A stretch of DNA of 64,000 nucleotides from Tenodera sinensis (taxonomy: Eukaryota; Arthropoda; Insecta; Mantodea; Mantidae). This document shows positions 12,001-27,000 of this stretch, piece by piece. How positions within the stretch are numbered: position 1 is the first letter of the stretch; each line of letters starts with the position of its first letter. The notes under the pieces are model-generated. The model saw only the letters and a list, made by a program, of their open reading frames with translations, was not told where the DNA came from and did no database searches. The stretch covers positions 281,770,502-281,834,501 of the forward strand of contig CM060964.1 of NCBI GenBank assembly GCA_030765045.1. Direction: 5' to 3'. The position numbers were made by a program, and so were the translations under genes.

Positions 12001-15000
12001 TGCAACATGAAGTTTCTGACAAGAAACTTGTGAGTATGTGCGGAAGATATCAAAATATTTCATGAAATGTAGGCAAACAAATCTGACACTGGTGTTCGCA
12101 CCCAGTCACGGACTGACAATTATTTATATGGTAGTTTTAGAAATAAAAACTGGCCATACTTTCAATAACTAACATTTATTAGCAGTAACAAGTATGCAAC
12201 AACATTGGGATTAATTTGAAATAAGAGTTTAGAGCAAGTATTCAATACCTGTAGACAGGCTTCACATCATTTGCAATTAAAAAAAAAAAAAACAATTGCA
12301 CGCGATTAAGTAAACATTCTGCACAATCTTCACCGGTATACGAAGAAAATAAACAGCTGATACAATGTTGCCAGCTCTAACAGAAGCCAAAACACCAGGC
12401 CCACCTTGCTTAACACTGACAAGTTGGCCTTCTTTGAAGTCCTTGAACCACCTAAACACTGTTGCACGAGGTAGTGCATCTTCACTGTATGCTTGCTTCA
12501 GCTTTTCATCAGTTCCTGTGGCTGTATGGTTTAAACGAAAACACAATTTGATTGTGCTGTACTGCTACTCTCGCGTCACCTCCATTGTTTGGTATGCGAA
12601 ATGCACGTAGGGTCTACAAAATAGAGCATTACTACCAACCTACCAATACGAGAGTGCTGCCACCTACCAACATTATTCATAAAAACCAGCTCTTTTCAAA
12701 TATTTGTTACAGATACGAAACTATCACGGAAGCTACAGGAAAAAAATCAGTCTCAGTCTTTGTTTATTTTTCTACTACAACATACCTTTTATTCAGTAAG
12801 TGAATATTTGACATTGTAACCTGTAAACATATCATTATTCTGTAAATCTTTATTTAATAAGTGAATATTTGACATTTTATTTGTAATATTGTAAAATTAG
12901 TTCTGTAAATCTTATAGAAATTGTTCTTTTGACGAAGCCCATATCATGTAACATGATTTAAGTGGTGAATAAACAGAATAATAAAGAATAATAGAATAAG
13001 ATCAGCCCTCGTATACTGATTTCTCTAAAGCCTATAAGGTAGATCATGACATTCTTCTATATAAACTTTCTAATTTTGGGTTCTCAGTTCAAATGTTAAA
13101 TTTAACAGAAAACAATGTGTAAGATTTTGAGAGGTAGAACTGGAACTTAAAAATTCAATGCCACAACTGGGATTTGAACCACAGACCTTCCGCTAAACCA
13201 GTTCGTATTTCTCCTGGTAAACCACAATCCCAGTTGTGGCATTGAATTTTTAAGTTCCAGTTCTACCTCTCAAACTTTGCCCACACACGGCTTGTGTGTT
13301 TAAAAACACCAACAGTAAGTTTGTTGGCATAAATAAATGATGTGTAAATTTTCGTCAATCAAAATCTTATACTTTTGCTGTTAATTCTGGAGTTCCCAGA
13401 GATCAAATTTAGGACCTTTATTTTCCATGCTCTATAAACGACCTACCAAACTGCATTAACTACTCCAAATGTCTACCGTATGCTGACGATCTAAAATTAT
13501 ACAGGACAATTAGAAGTGCTGATATAATGAAATTACAATCAGATCTGGGTAATATTTATAAATGGAGCTTGAAAACCAAACTTCACTTCAATATTAAGAA
13601 ATGTTCCTTTATGATATATACCAGAAGCAAGCAGCACTTAAATTCTAAATATTATTTAAATAGTTCTCCATTTGTAAGAGTATATTCTGTCATGGACTTA
13701 GGTGTTACCATGACTCAAAATTTCACTTTTAATCAACACATAAATATAACCAATGATTCCTTTAATCAACTTTGTTTTGTATTCAGGATCTGTAGGGACT
13801 TGACACACTCAGGTTATGCTAATTCTATACAAATGTCTTGTTCGTAGTAATTTGGAATATGCCTCAATTGTATGGTCACCAATGTATAAATATTACAACA
13901 ATCCAGAAAAAGTTCCTCAGATACTTATATTACAAAACTCAGTGTTTTTATTTATAATCAGAACTTGCCGTATAGTCAACTACTTAACGAATTCAAATTA
14001 GTCTCACTTTCTGATCGCAGAATAATAGCTGAACAATTATTTTTGTATAAACTCATAAATGGCCTGGTATCCCCTAACGAACTGCTAGACAATATATTTT
14101 AATGTCAGTACTGCTAATTTTAGAAACCGTCAGCTGTTTCAATTTAGGACTCCAAAAACATTATCCCATAAAAATTCTCCCGTTCTGAGCTTATGTGCAA
14201 AATACAATAAACTTTCAACTAAAGTAGAGCTGGATTTTAGCTTCCCTTACAAGCAGTTTAAGAAACAAACATGGGAATTATTTGTATGTGACTTTCAGCC
14301 ATATCACTTACCGTTATCTGTAGAATCAGTAGAACTTGCAATTCTAGCCTTAAATAATTGTTTAATAGATGTTTCATTTTTACTCTTAGTTTCTTAATAC
14401 TTTATTGTATTCTTTTTCTATTATAATCAAATTTGTTTAGTTATTGCTTATTCAGTTGTATCACTTCTTCGCTTGATAAATATACACTTTGCAATGTCTG
14501 GTCTTCAATAATAGCTTAACATTTATTTTTAGTTTCTTAATAGTCCTCCTTGTATTCTTGTTTTGTATTTAGTCAAACTTGTGTAAATAAATTACATGTA
14601 GCTACCATAATTGGAGCCTTGCTCTGTTGTAGCACAAATGAATAAATAAAATATTACTCGGGGCCCAACTTTAGAAAGACTGAATGAATTTCCACGCTTT
14701 GAGAGAAGAGAACAAGGAAGTTGGGCAAATCCTTGTGTGGTATGTAGGGCCAAAAGACAAAGAAAACAATATATTTTTGCAAAACCTGCATTTCCAAGAT
14801 GCCTCTTCATTCAGATGTCTGTTACAAAATATATCAAAAAGAACATCTTTTCAAAAAAAGTATGCACATCTTTGAACATAATGCATTATTTATATATTTC
14901 CCTGTGTAAATAGTATTCAGATAAATCAGTTTGAAAATCATATATACACATTATAGATAGATACCCTGCCCTAGCTAGGTGTAACCTCACATTTCTATCA

Positions 15001-18000
15001 AAACTTTTATCGTTAAAATTACCGTTATTATTACAAATGGAAGTATTACATATCAGAATGTGACACTATTTAGTTCCTGAAGCACTGCTAGTTTATTTGT
15101 GAATACATGTTTGGGCTACACTATGAAAAATGTAGAAGTGCTACTTATGCCATTTTTGTAACATTTTTACGCGGATGAACAAAACTTTACTCCTAGAAGA
15201 CAATGATTCAACTCAACAAAAAGCAAGGTATACTATGTGTTTTAGTGCATTTGAGCATGTTTGTATACTTTTAATTGTATTTAAGAGTTTCATACTTATG
15301 CAAAATTGTCTTCCGCTCAGAGCCATAAAATACGTTTGCTCGGGAACGGTTAACTCTAAGTGTGTTACATGATTTTTTTTTAAACGTCGCCAAAGAAACA
15401 CAATGCAATCCAAGTCTACAAGATGTAGAGATAAGCCATTAAACCACAGGCAATGCTAGATATTTTCGCCAGTTTTATATAAAACCATACAAAATACAGA
15501 GGCAAACAATACAAAAAAAAATTATGTGTTGCATTTACATTCTCTACTCCCTTATCTAAGAACTGTTCTTACAAAAGCTTGTTCCATCCCCTTTTTGTCA
15601 ATCACAGTAAACTTTCACTACATATTTAATTGTAGGTGCAAGGAAACAGCAGGCTAAAGCAATAGATTTTTAAAAGGCAGATCAGTATACGACGACTTTA
15701 AATCTTCGTGCTCTTTGCAAGATGTGAAAAAACTAATAGGGAATTATTGTTTGACAAAAAAGAAGTTCAGTTAAACCTGACATGTGTATATCTAGGGACA
15801 AGGGAAGATTACTTATATCTTACCATTACTTACAACTGAGATTTTGATAATGTATCAATTTTTTTTAAAAAAGCAATATAGTGGGTCTACATTTTACAAC
15901 AAAGATATGTATGAAGAAAACATTATTTTGAACTTGGTCCTCCTTTAACCTCTTGAGCGATGGCCATTTAAAATGTCCGCGAGCCGAGAACTGCTACCCA
16001 ATATCCAGCGCAGGGCATTTAAAGTGCGTCGTATACACAAAGCTGTATTTTGTGTAAATATTAAGTTATTTTAATGAAACAAAAACTGGTATAAAACTCG
16101 TTATATGCAGTATAAATGTACGTCATCAGCAAAGTTGAGTTGTATTTACAAAACGTTGAAATGGCACAATTTTGTTTCACTGTGGTGAAAAGTCAACTTT
16201 GCTCTGTCGAATGCATCTAATATAAGTTCTCGGAAAGAAACAGTAAAGAAATACCCATTGTATGTGTGGCTTATGCGTCAGCATACTGTGTAATAATGCA
16301 TTACTGTATGTGTGGTCTCTTGAGTCATCAGAATAGAGCAACATTGCAACTTTTCTAAAGTAAGAACAAATTAGAAACTAAAAACTTCACTTATATGATG
16401 GCTTTGAGAATGAGCTGGACACAGCTTGAAACCCCAGGGTTAGCACCAAAACAATAAGATAAGTGAAGTTTTTAGTTTCTAATTTGTTCTTACTTTAGAA
16501 TCTTGTTGCTTCACTGTTAATAGCTTCAATTTTTCCTTATTTATTGCAACTTTTGCTTACGCGAGTTTCGTAACTTAGTAGAGTCTGTGTCTTTCTTTGT
16601 TGAAATACATATGTATACTTTCCTGCTTGTAGCTGAAGGGAGAAGTGGTATAAAAAGGTGTTTTTGCACCAACTGGATATAACCATATACAATTGTTTGG
16701 TGATTTGGACAGCTCTCTAAACCCACACAGGACAATGACCGACCTTGACTTCCGACTATAAATAGATCGCAGCCTAATTGAACAATACCACGTTGGGGGT
16801 TGAAAATCCAAAACCCCTGCACCCCTCAGACTTCAAGGAAAACATTATCCTAAAAGGATACCACCAACAGCAAAGAAGTCCCGCCCATCTCGAAAGTGTT
16901 TCGTGTGCCGCCAGAAGGGAATTTGCGAATGTGGAAATGTACCTACCCTTATGTGTTTATCCCTGTTTTGAGGTACATCACTGCAGAATTAAGGTAAGCC
17001 AATAAAGTATATAGACTTTACTAAAATGTTTCATAAAGGGAAAATATTTTAAGTTGAGTTGGATAAGGGATAAATAGTGGTTAAATGCACAAATGCACAG
17101 GACGTGTATACACGCCCATATCGCTCATCCGTCATTTTAAATGGACATGATTTCACGTCCATATCCCTCGAGAGGTTAAAGAAATCAGTTAACTTAGCTT
17201 GTTCCACGCTTCTTGCATTAAGTGCATACACCTCATTTTCTTAGTGATGACTATACATAGCGTGGTATAAACAATTCCTAAGTCCAAACAGTTTTGGTTT
17301 TGTATGGATTAAGTTCCACCTCTCATATGAATTTTACTTTCTGATCTACTGTGTAACATTTTCTTTTTCTGTTCTCCATGGCTGATTAAAAGCAACTGAG
17401 AACTGAAAGCCATTAACCACTGTTCAACAGTAAACACCAGATAGCCAAAATTATGTTTGCTACTCATTTGTTGCTATAACATTGTTGCGCCGAAAGCCAC
17501 CTGCTCAGGTTAGGTCTTTGTCAACAGAGAAGGAGAATACGCCGAGTTTCTTTTAAGATAACATCTCTGTATGCTCATAATTACATAAAACTCAGTTGTA
17601 TTTCACTGACATTTAATGTCTAACTGAACTACGTATAAATGCATATGTATAAATACGGTTTTAACACATTTCTAAATTACATTCTGCAGGGACCTACAAA
17701 AATTTATGTATAAATGCAAATTACACAGAACTGGGTTGTTATATACCAGGTTCAACTGTAATTGAAAATTCAAGACAATCTCAAAATGGTTAAGGCCACA
17801 AAAAATGAATTTGATAAATTCACACTTTAGATCTTTCTTTTGTGTAGTAAGATAGTCTATCTCATTTCTGTTTACCAATTATAAAAAAAATTGCTTTCAG
17901 AGTGAAAAGGACTTCACAGGCTATTCACAGAACACTCCGGATATACCTTTTATTATACATGCCAAGCTTTCATGGCCAGCGTTGACCCTATAGAAACCCA

Positions 18001-21000
18001 GTTTCCTGGCTTGTAGACTGTGGTCCAGTGAATTAACACCTGATTTTTCACCCAGAACTCCATTGAGGATCTTCAGACAAGGTTACTCCTGGTTGGTTTA
18101 CAACGAGAGTGTTCCATGTAAAGGGTAGTTGGGGTGAGGAATCTTTTTGAAAATCTTTCACATCCTTGGAAGATGCTCAACTTAAATACTGTTTTGTGTT
18201 TAACGTTTTGCAGAGTTGCCATTTTCTCTTCTTAAAAATGCCTATTTTGGATTCATGAACACCTCAAAACATGTACTTCCAGTAAAGTTTCCATTTAATT
18301 TAGCTAAATGGTTAACTAAAAATTTTAGTACTTTTGATCAATTTGAAAGTTTAAGTATTAAAAATTCTTTTGAATTAGAAGAAAAGATTAGCAACATAGT
18401 ATTGTCTGATAATGAACTCGTTTCTTTTGATGTAACTGCTTATTTCCTAGTATTCCAAGAAAAAAGCTTTTGATTTTATTAAAAATATGGTTAAATTCTT
18501 TAGAATTAAACAAAGATTTAATAGATGATTTTGTAAAACTTACAAATCTTTGTTTAGATCAAAATTTCATTAGTTTTAATGGTAATTTTTTTCAACAAAC
18601 TTCTGGCTTGGCAATGGGTAGTCCACTTTCGCCATTTTTTAAAATATGGTATAGATATGTGGATGACATTTTTGCTGTTGTCCCTAAAAAACAGATATAT
18701 GAAGCTTTAAAACTTTTAAATTTACAAAATAAAGCTATGCAATTCACTTTGGAAACTGAAAATAATGGAAGCCTTTCATTTCTGGACTTAAAAATTAAAA
18801 AACATAATAAATTGAATTTTGGTATTTACAGAAAATCTACTCACACTGACAATTACATAAAAAATAAAAGTTTTAATCCTTTTGCACATAAATTTGCTGT
18901 TTTCAATAGTTTAATTTATAGGTTAATAAATATACCCCTTAAAACAGAAGAATTTGACACAGAATATAAACACATTATTAACACTGCAGTAATTAATGGT
19001 TTTAATACAGATTTTATACATAAAAAGATAGAACAATTTAAGTATCAAAAAACTGTTAAAGAAGTTTCTACCCTCAAAAAAATAAAAGATGATTGTATTT
19101 TTAAAAAGTTTACTTACCATCAGCTGTGGCAGATCATTTTTGGTCATTTAATCATGAAATTAATCCAGAAGTTAGATTATTAAAAGAATTAAGTGGACCT
19201 ATAGATTTAATGGTTTGGGGAAAAAAAATTATTTTAAAAAACAGGAACCGTGTTATGAACTTTGAATTAGCTTCTATAGATTGTATTTATAGATTTTTGT
19301 TTTCAGAGATTGGTAATTAAAATGAACATCAGTATCTATGTTTTTTGTTTTCAGAGAAAAATGAAGAATTGTAGCTTTGGTTACGAATTAGTTTGTATAG
19401 CTTTGAGAATGAGTTGGAGTCAACTCGAAACTCAAGTCAGTGTTTGAAAAAATTACTTGCAACATTACTAAGATAAGTGAAGCTTTTAGTTTCTAATTTG
19501 TTCTTACTTTAGAATCTTGTTGCTTCACTGTTAATAGCTTCAATTTCCTTAATTCCATTCAAAAATGTTTGGTTGGAAGTAATACTTCCTCTACTTACTA
19601 TAGTTTAGCACAGAAAGTAAAAATGAAGTCTGTGTGTGCTGAAAACAACAAGTACGAGGCATCAAATGTAAAACCCTCAATATACAAAATTTTTAAAAAA
19701 CAGTTTAAAACTTCAAATGCTACGTAATGTCCAAGTAGATCTCAAAACTTATTTCTCAAATTTCACTATTTAAAATCTTTTAAGTATGGTAAATATGTTT
19801 CTGAAATTCAACTTTAGAGGTTTATCGTATTTTAGTTAAAATATTTACAGGTAACTGGAACAAAATTAAATGTTACTTGGGGAATGCTTGTATTAGAAAA
19901 TCTTTTATCACAAATTCTTTTCTTGCATTTTCCAAGCAGACTATTGCCTTTTTAATCCCTAACTTTATGGTATCTTCATAAACAGTTATTACATGTAGAG
20001 CCAATTACATCAGCATTTAAAACATTGGCTTTCCTAACCTGCATATCATTGTGACGAACGCAATCCACCAAGAGACGCTCCAAATGGAAGGCATCAGTAA
20101 AGCGTGCTAGCTCTAGAAGACGGGAGATTTCAATAGTCTGGTACACTTGGGAAACTTGGCGTATAAGTCTTACAAGTGTTACATCTTGCAATGCTGGTAT
20201 GTACTGTTGCAGGGGTGAACCTTCATCAGCTTGCAACTCTTCTATCACAGAGTGTACCCGTCCACATAACAGCAATGGATGAAATTCCACTTCCAACCAA
20301 GTGTACAATTCTTGCAGACGAGGTAGGGCTAGTGTCACCACATTCACACGTACCTGTGAAAGTTAAGCATACAATCTTAACCTTACCTGCTCAGCAACAG
20401 CCTTAACTACCAGATATTGAAAACAATTAACTATTGGCAAACCCTGGTTTAGAACAGTGTCCAAATGTGGCCATCTATACAACTTTAGACTGTTTGTCCC
20501 AAAAAACATTGCGATGAACGAAATCGGTAGACCATCTCCAGCTTAATGAGCATTTTGATTCTGACAATATTGGACTATATGCAATAACACAACTTTTGTA
20601 ATTAGCTTCTTGTAAAACCATAATTACACACACACTAATTTTCGTGATGCTATGGATACTTGAAATGTCATTCACAAGTACAGGAAATAACACCTCTGAC
20701 CTCAAAGAAAACATATTTTACTTTTCCCTCTTCCATCTCTTAATACATTCAACAGCCAAGGGAGCTGGAAAATATACACATATTTGCATGACTGTAATGC
20801 TAGGCAGCATATGGCAATGAATCATATTGTAGCTGGCTAACTGATCAGCAACCAGTGGAAACACCAATCAAAAATTAAGACCAAGGTAACTAGAGAAAGA
20901 AGGTAGGCCACTCTGGCACAATTGCTGCCATTGGTTGCAGGCAACATACGTCACATGGAGGTCTGAGAGCGCGCGCAGTTCAGACGGCAATAGAAAGTGA

Positions 21001-24000
21001 GCACTTTAAACCCGTTTCGACATATACCATTTAAAGCATTGACTGACAGTTCCAGTGCGTAAACACTTAAGCAATAATTAATAAAGTGTAGAAAAATACA
21101 GTGATATGTGATAGAAAAGATACCTTAACTGAAAACACATTAGAAACGTTCGTCAACACATTCTACTAATTACAAACCAATTTTACCACCGCCACCGAAA
21201 CTACAATCAAAATAAGAAGTAACAAATTATTGTTTGATCTTAAAAGTAGACTTACATTTGGTCATTTGTTGCAGAAGAAGTAGCTGACACCCACTGCTGA
21301 CACTTCCTTGCGTTCGTTTTTGTCATACAGCTCTTAGTTTGTTGTTTAAATGCCGTATCCTAATGAAAGTGTGGGTCCTGACGTATAGGGGAACAATTCT
21401 TTCATCCAATTCAGGAAATTTAGAGCAAATCATGCCAGTAAGTGCTTTCATCACTCCAGCACATTTTGAAATGTTAAAGCCATGGAATCCCGCAAATATA
21501 ACTTCAAATTCCTTCACTTTTTGGTACCAATGTTCAGTCGGCCGAACAAGTTCCCCCTTTGAAATAACTGTAATCCAGTCCTGTGGCACTTGTTTTGGAA
21601 AATTACAGTCACTGTCTTTGCTTCCCAAAGTACTGTCAAGATGTGTTTTCCAGAAAATACGAAATTTTCTGTCTTAGAAATTAGTGTGTTAACATGTACC
21701 ACTAAATGCATGTCATAGGGCAATTCGGCCCGTTTTATTATGCTACTTCGTGCCATTTTAAATGCGCCATGGCTCAGACAGAATGACTCCAACCCTTTTA
21801 AGATAAACAGAAAGATAAAAGTAAGCGAAATACAATGACCTTGACCTTTGTTTTGTCAAAGGTGTGCACCGCCTTATCCCAAACCGTACTGAAATTCAGG
21901 TATAACATGAACGAAAGGCTAATGACCCTTCCTGTATAGCTATGCAGTGCTTCTTTCACATTCGGGAAATACGGACAATATTTTCTTTCCCATTTTAAAG
22001 AAAAGGAGCAATCGGCCCATGCTGGAATAACCTTGCTATTATACAATACTCTGATGATATTTCATAAATAAACGTAATTTGCAATTAGTCATATTATTTT
22101 ACAGCCTCAAATCAGATTTTCTCTAGTTTTGATCGCTGAGGTCATCTATGAAAACGCGCAATATGTACAACTAAAATTATTTATAGTTGTTTAATGTATT
22201 AAAATATGCACAGCATATATTTCAATGATAAAAATCTGATGTGCTATATACAAATAATTTTCTTTGCTCACTCTTGCGCAAAGTATTCTTACCAAGGCTT
22301 ATCCTTCTATATATTCATGTTAACAGAGATAAAATTTCATTACACATTATAAAGGATTCATAGGTGAAAGCGATAGACAAACCTTCTCCCCCCCTCCCCC
22401 CTCCTCTTCCTCTCTCTCTCTCTCCCTCTCTCTTCGTTTCAAATATATTGGTATTTTCTAAAATGATGGCTGTCGTAATTGTGTTATTTATTTCATTTTC
22501 CTCTGCGCTGCATTTTCATATTGTTGAAAAAGAGTGACCACACAGCTATTCTTAGAAGAACAGCTCAGTCAATAAAATACTGTCTTAATAGGGAAAGAAT
22601 GTCAGTATCACATTCCGTTTTCGTTTATTACATTATTAAAAGGCCTTTTAGTAAGGGCTGCGTTGCAATTATATTCTAAAGAAAGTGAAAAAAGCGTGTT
22701 GAAAGCTCTTAACAAAGTAATAATTGCACGATTATGTGGCGCACTGTTGATCCTTCCTCCTACAGATAATTTTCATTTCTGTTTTACGAAATATTACACT
22801 ACGAGAGCTTTGTTTTTGTTCAATTAAAACGCCTGCGTTGACATCTCATGTCAGAAAACAAGGAAACTAGAGTAGAGATACTTAGATAGTACGATGGGAT
22901 TTGAATTATATCGTAAAATGTAAGCTGCACGTGTGAATATCGGTACTACGTGACTCCCGTGTGACGTCATCAGCAGACAGCTCTAGGAAGAGCAATTGCG
23001 CGGGAAGCGGGAAGAGGCCCCCCCTGAATTAAGACATCGTGAGTGGAGTAATGAAGATCAACAAATGAAGCTGACTGATTACACTATTAATATAGTCATC
23101 AATCCTCAAGAGGAGCAGACACTGGAGAGATCACCCTGAATATACCACATTCTGAGGAACTGAAGGTGATCGAAGCTACTAATAAACAGCAAGAAGAGTC
23201 TAAGCTGCTTGATCTACTGTACCTATATACCTATTGCAAAGTCCAAGAGAGGCAGAGGTTGAGACACTTGTTCAAAAAGTATCTCATTTAGTATTATAAT
23301 GTTTTTATCTTTTATTTAAACTGTAAAAAGTATTCAATATACATTTTACAGAATTATATTGTGAAAAACAATTACAATTTTAAGCACATATTCCTAGTTT
23401 ACATGTGAGGCAGTAATTAAATGTCACACCCCAAATTTAATAATTTTACCATGTTTAATTTGTTTATTTTATTTTATTTACATATACAATATATACAGGC
23501 TGTAAATAAACAACACAGTACAAATTTTACTGGTAATAAATGGTTCATAAATAATTTGAGATAGGAAACCTGTGGTCCACGAAATCAAGTTACCAAATTA
23601 TACATATTTGAAGTATTTAGAGATTGTGACCAATAAATCACAACCAGAATGAAATATGTATATGTATATGTATATAGTAGCCATTGGAAATGAAATAGTG
23701 TTTATTAGGCACTGAGTAAAGCCTATCTGTTGCTTCCCTGAAGAAGCATTTCTAAATAGTAGTGTTACCAAAAGCGCTTAAATTGGAGACTTAACACGTG
23801 GCTGCACGTCATTGCAATGGATAACAGGTTGTGATGAATGGCTAGAGAAACATAGGGGAGTTCTAAAACATGTGCTTTGGCTGCACAGTTATGCCGACTG
23901 GATCTAATAAACTCGAGAATCAAGTTCAAGCCTGGAGATGGAGGAACAATGTTGTGCTTATGCTTTAAAATAGCAAAATACCACCAACATATGCGATGCA

Positions 24001-27000
24001 CAGGCCAGGCTGTTTACTTCATCTCACATCAGATGGCTTAGACTGGAGGGTTATGTATTGACATTGGTTTGAAGCTGTTGGCTGGCTATAATTGCCCATA
24101 ACAACAGGAGTAGTTTTCAACCTAAAAGTTAGCTGTAAACAATTCACAAAACATTGAACCAAGCAACAGCACAAAGTACTATGACTCCCAAAAAAAAGCC
24201 AATGGTCACTGAGTACCTATGTGTTAGCATGACAAACATGTAATACTGCCAATAGGTGACCTTAATAACCCTGATGACTGTTTCCTACTTAAGTCTTCGG
24301 TAATCAAGTCACCCATGTCTCATCTCCCATTTGCCTTCAGCACATATTACTTTGAAGCAGTTAAATAGGTATTCTGGGAGCTTTATATCAGCTTTCTTAC
24401 TTAACTTCATTATCTTAACCTCTTTATTATTCCTCTCGCATTTCTTTGGCAAAAACTGTGTGCTCCACAACCTTGTTTCTTCACATTCTAATATATAGTG
24501 AAAATCATTATCCTGTTCCCCACACAACGGACATATATCCAAGCTTACACCCGTTCTCATTCCTCTTAATCTATGTATACATAATCTGGTCCATGCCCAA
24601 ATATCTCTTCCTGCCCTATTATATACATCCACATACTTTTCTCTACACCACTCCTGTATTTAACTATATAATGCTAAAGTTTTCTTTTCTCTAAGACTTT
24701 GAAATAATTCCTGTCTCCCTATATATCTTCCACCCTCTTCCTTACCTCTTTCCAAAAACCTTTAGCCAACTGCTCCCTCTCCTCCCATAGATTCCCCATT
24801 CCAATTTCCTGTAGTGTTCTCTTCAATCCCTGAACCCAGTTCATCCCATTAGGGGCTCTTTCCTGCTTTTTGTATAGTAAGATTTGGCCTATCTCTTACA
24901 GTTTACCAGTTATGCAAGTCATCCAGAGTAAACAGGACTACATGGGCTATACCCAGAAAATTCAAGATATACATTTCATTTTCCATAAACATATCTTAAA
25001 CATACGGAATTTTAATCAAAATTGTTAGCCATTTTGGAGAAAATCAAAATTTTCCATGTAAAGGGTGGTTTAGGGTGTAAGAATTTTCTTCAAAATCTTC
25101 GTGTTACATCCTTGAAAGACATTAAACTTAAATACCAACTTTGGTTTTTAACCGACTTTTCGTTTTTGAGTTATGCTGTCCACAGACTGACACAAACAGA
25201 CTTTTTCTAAAAATACTTTTTTTGGGGGATTCAGGAGGCCTCAAAACATATTTCTGGTGAAATCTCGACATCAAATTTTTGGGTGGAAAACAATACTTCT
25301 TCTACTTACCATACGTAGTAGAGAAAGTAAAAACTTACTTAGTTCTACCACTAAAGACAGCATCCCTCGAAATAGAAAATCCAGAATCTATCAAACAGTG
25401 TGTAATAACCGCAATAAAATTAAATAAGGAGAACTAGGAGAAGCTTGCAAACAAGGGCCAAAGAACTTTTCAGATACATAATACACAAACAGCTAGAAAT
25501 ACCAGTAGTTGTCACCCATTCTTGGAAGAAAATTTGACAATCTTAAACCAAAAGTATTAAAATCACATGCCAGAAAATCAAGATGTCAACATGGGAACAG
25601 ATCTTCATCTGGATGAACAAGACGAGTATTCAATTTTGATATTCACACACTGACCTGCTGTACAAGTTCCTAAACTACCACCAGAGCAGTCTACAGTATG
25701 ATCCACTTTATAGCCCAAGATTTGTTGATGTCCAAATGATAATGGTGGAAACTATAATCTTCGCATAAGTTAAAGGCATATGGGGACAGGCCATACTGCA
25801 GACCCCAGAAAATCCTAAGCTTGCCCCTCCTACCAGCGCTGCCAAATGTGGTACATGCATCTCACACACTCTTATGTACAGAACCTCTGCCGGTACACGC
25901 ACTATGCTTGGCAACAGTGCTCCGCTTGAGCATTGGCCAGCGTTCACATGCCTTTTAACCTTTGCAAGCAGTATAGCCTTCGAAACATGTTCTAGGAAAT
26001 TTAAAAAGTGAGCGCTGGTTTGTGTTATTAATCAAGTCAATTTCTACTTTTAATTTTAAGAGGCTGTAGTGTTTTACTGTTAAGTGCATTGAGGATTTTT
26101 GTCTGCAAACCACATTCATAGAAACAGAACATTTTCAAAAAAAAATAGATATACCAATCACAAACATTGCAAAATCTTTATTGCACTTGTCTATTAAATG
26201 TTAAGGAAATTAAATAATGGAAACTACAGGTTCTGGCCCTGCCAGATATACCAATCACAAACATTGCAAAATCTTTATTGCATTTGTCTATTTAATGTTA
26301 AGGAAATTAAATAATGGAAACTACAGGTTCTGGCCCTGCCCATTTATCCTGCAGATACCCGTACATATACATTGCAAAATTGACTAAAAAGAAGGCATAG
26401 GATGCACAAGATTTGTGGTACCTGGTAATCATTTTCTATGCAAAAGAGATAGCAACTTGAACACTTGCAATAGTATAAATCAATGACGGAAGAACATTGC
26501 ACTGCTGCTCAGTTGTCCCAATATTTCCTTGGGATTCAAACTGAAGGTAATGCCACTTCATTTCTGCTGCGCTCCTGAGGCTATAACCTGTTGCTAGTTG
26601 ATCAACAGCTGAATGATGGAGAGAACACACTCCAAAACTAGTACTGTGATTAACATAATTACCAGAAAATTGGCGCAGAATGTGCTTAGAAATATTAACA
26701 TATTTTTCCATTTACCTGTTGCTTTGAAGATTTAACTTCTTATGGATTTTATCCCAAAATTTCTTTAAAATTTTCAAAAATTCTTGGTATATTTATACCA
26801 GAGGTTCAAGTCTCTAACTATGTAGTCTGTTCGGTACAGCCAGCTTCTCTCAAAGGTTTATTCAACAGTGTCTTAATAGAAACTATTCACTATGGCAATG
26901 AGAATCTAAGTTGCCAGATATCTAATGGCCAAGTACTCCATATCAATACATGCAAAAAAAAGAAGTTACATATTTATACTTACAATATCTTTAAGAAGTG

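Larger units (their letters stand above)
15949..17175 (+). mobile_element. internally deleted piggyBac-type element (TTAA flanks)
   Basis: TTAA lies at 15945-15948 and 17176-17179. The ends are related inverted repeats, CCTCTTGAGCGAT and CCTCTCGAGGGAT. A piggyBac C-terminal zinc-finger remnant is encoded at about 16850-17000 (KCFVCRQKGICECGN, then, after a frame change, CVYPCFEVHH). A 188-bp Penelope-type hairpin insertion sits at 16355-16542. A truncated second copy of the left end is at 35131-35454. Confidence 0.75.
17840..19625 (+). repeat. interspersed repeat R, copy b (split by a Penelope-like element)
   Basis: R-type sequence is seen at 17840-17960 (GTAGTAAGAT...GTTTACCA), 18116-18295 (TCCATGTAAAGGGTAGTT ... 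CCAGTAAAGTTT) and again at 19560-19615 (TACTTCCTCTACTTAC). Positions 17960-18115 do not match other R copies. The insertion at 18296-19552 separates the two parts. Confidence 0.6.
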
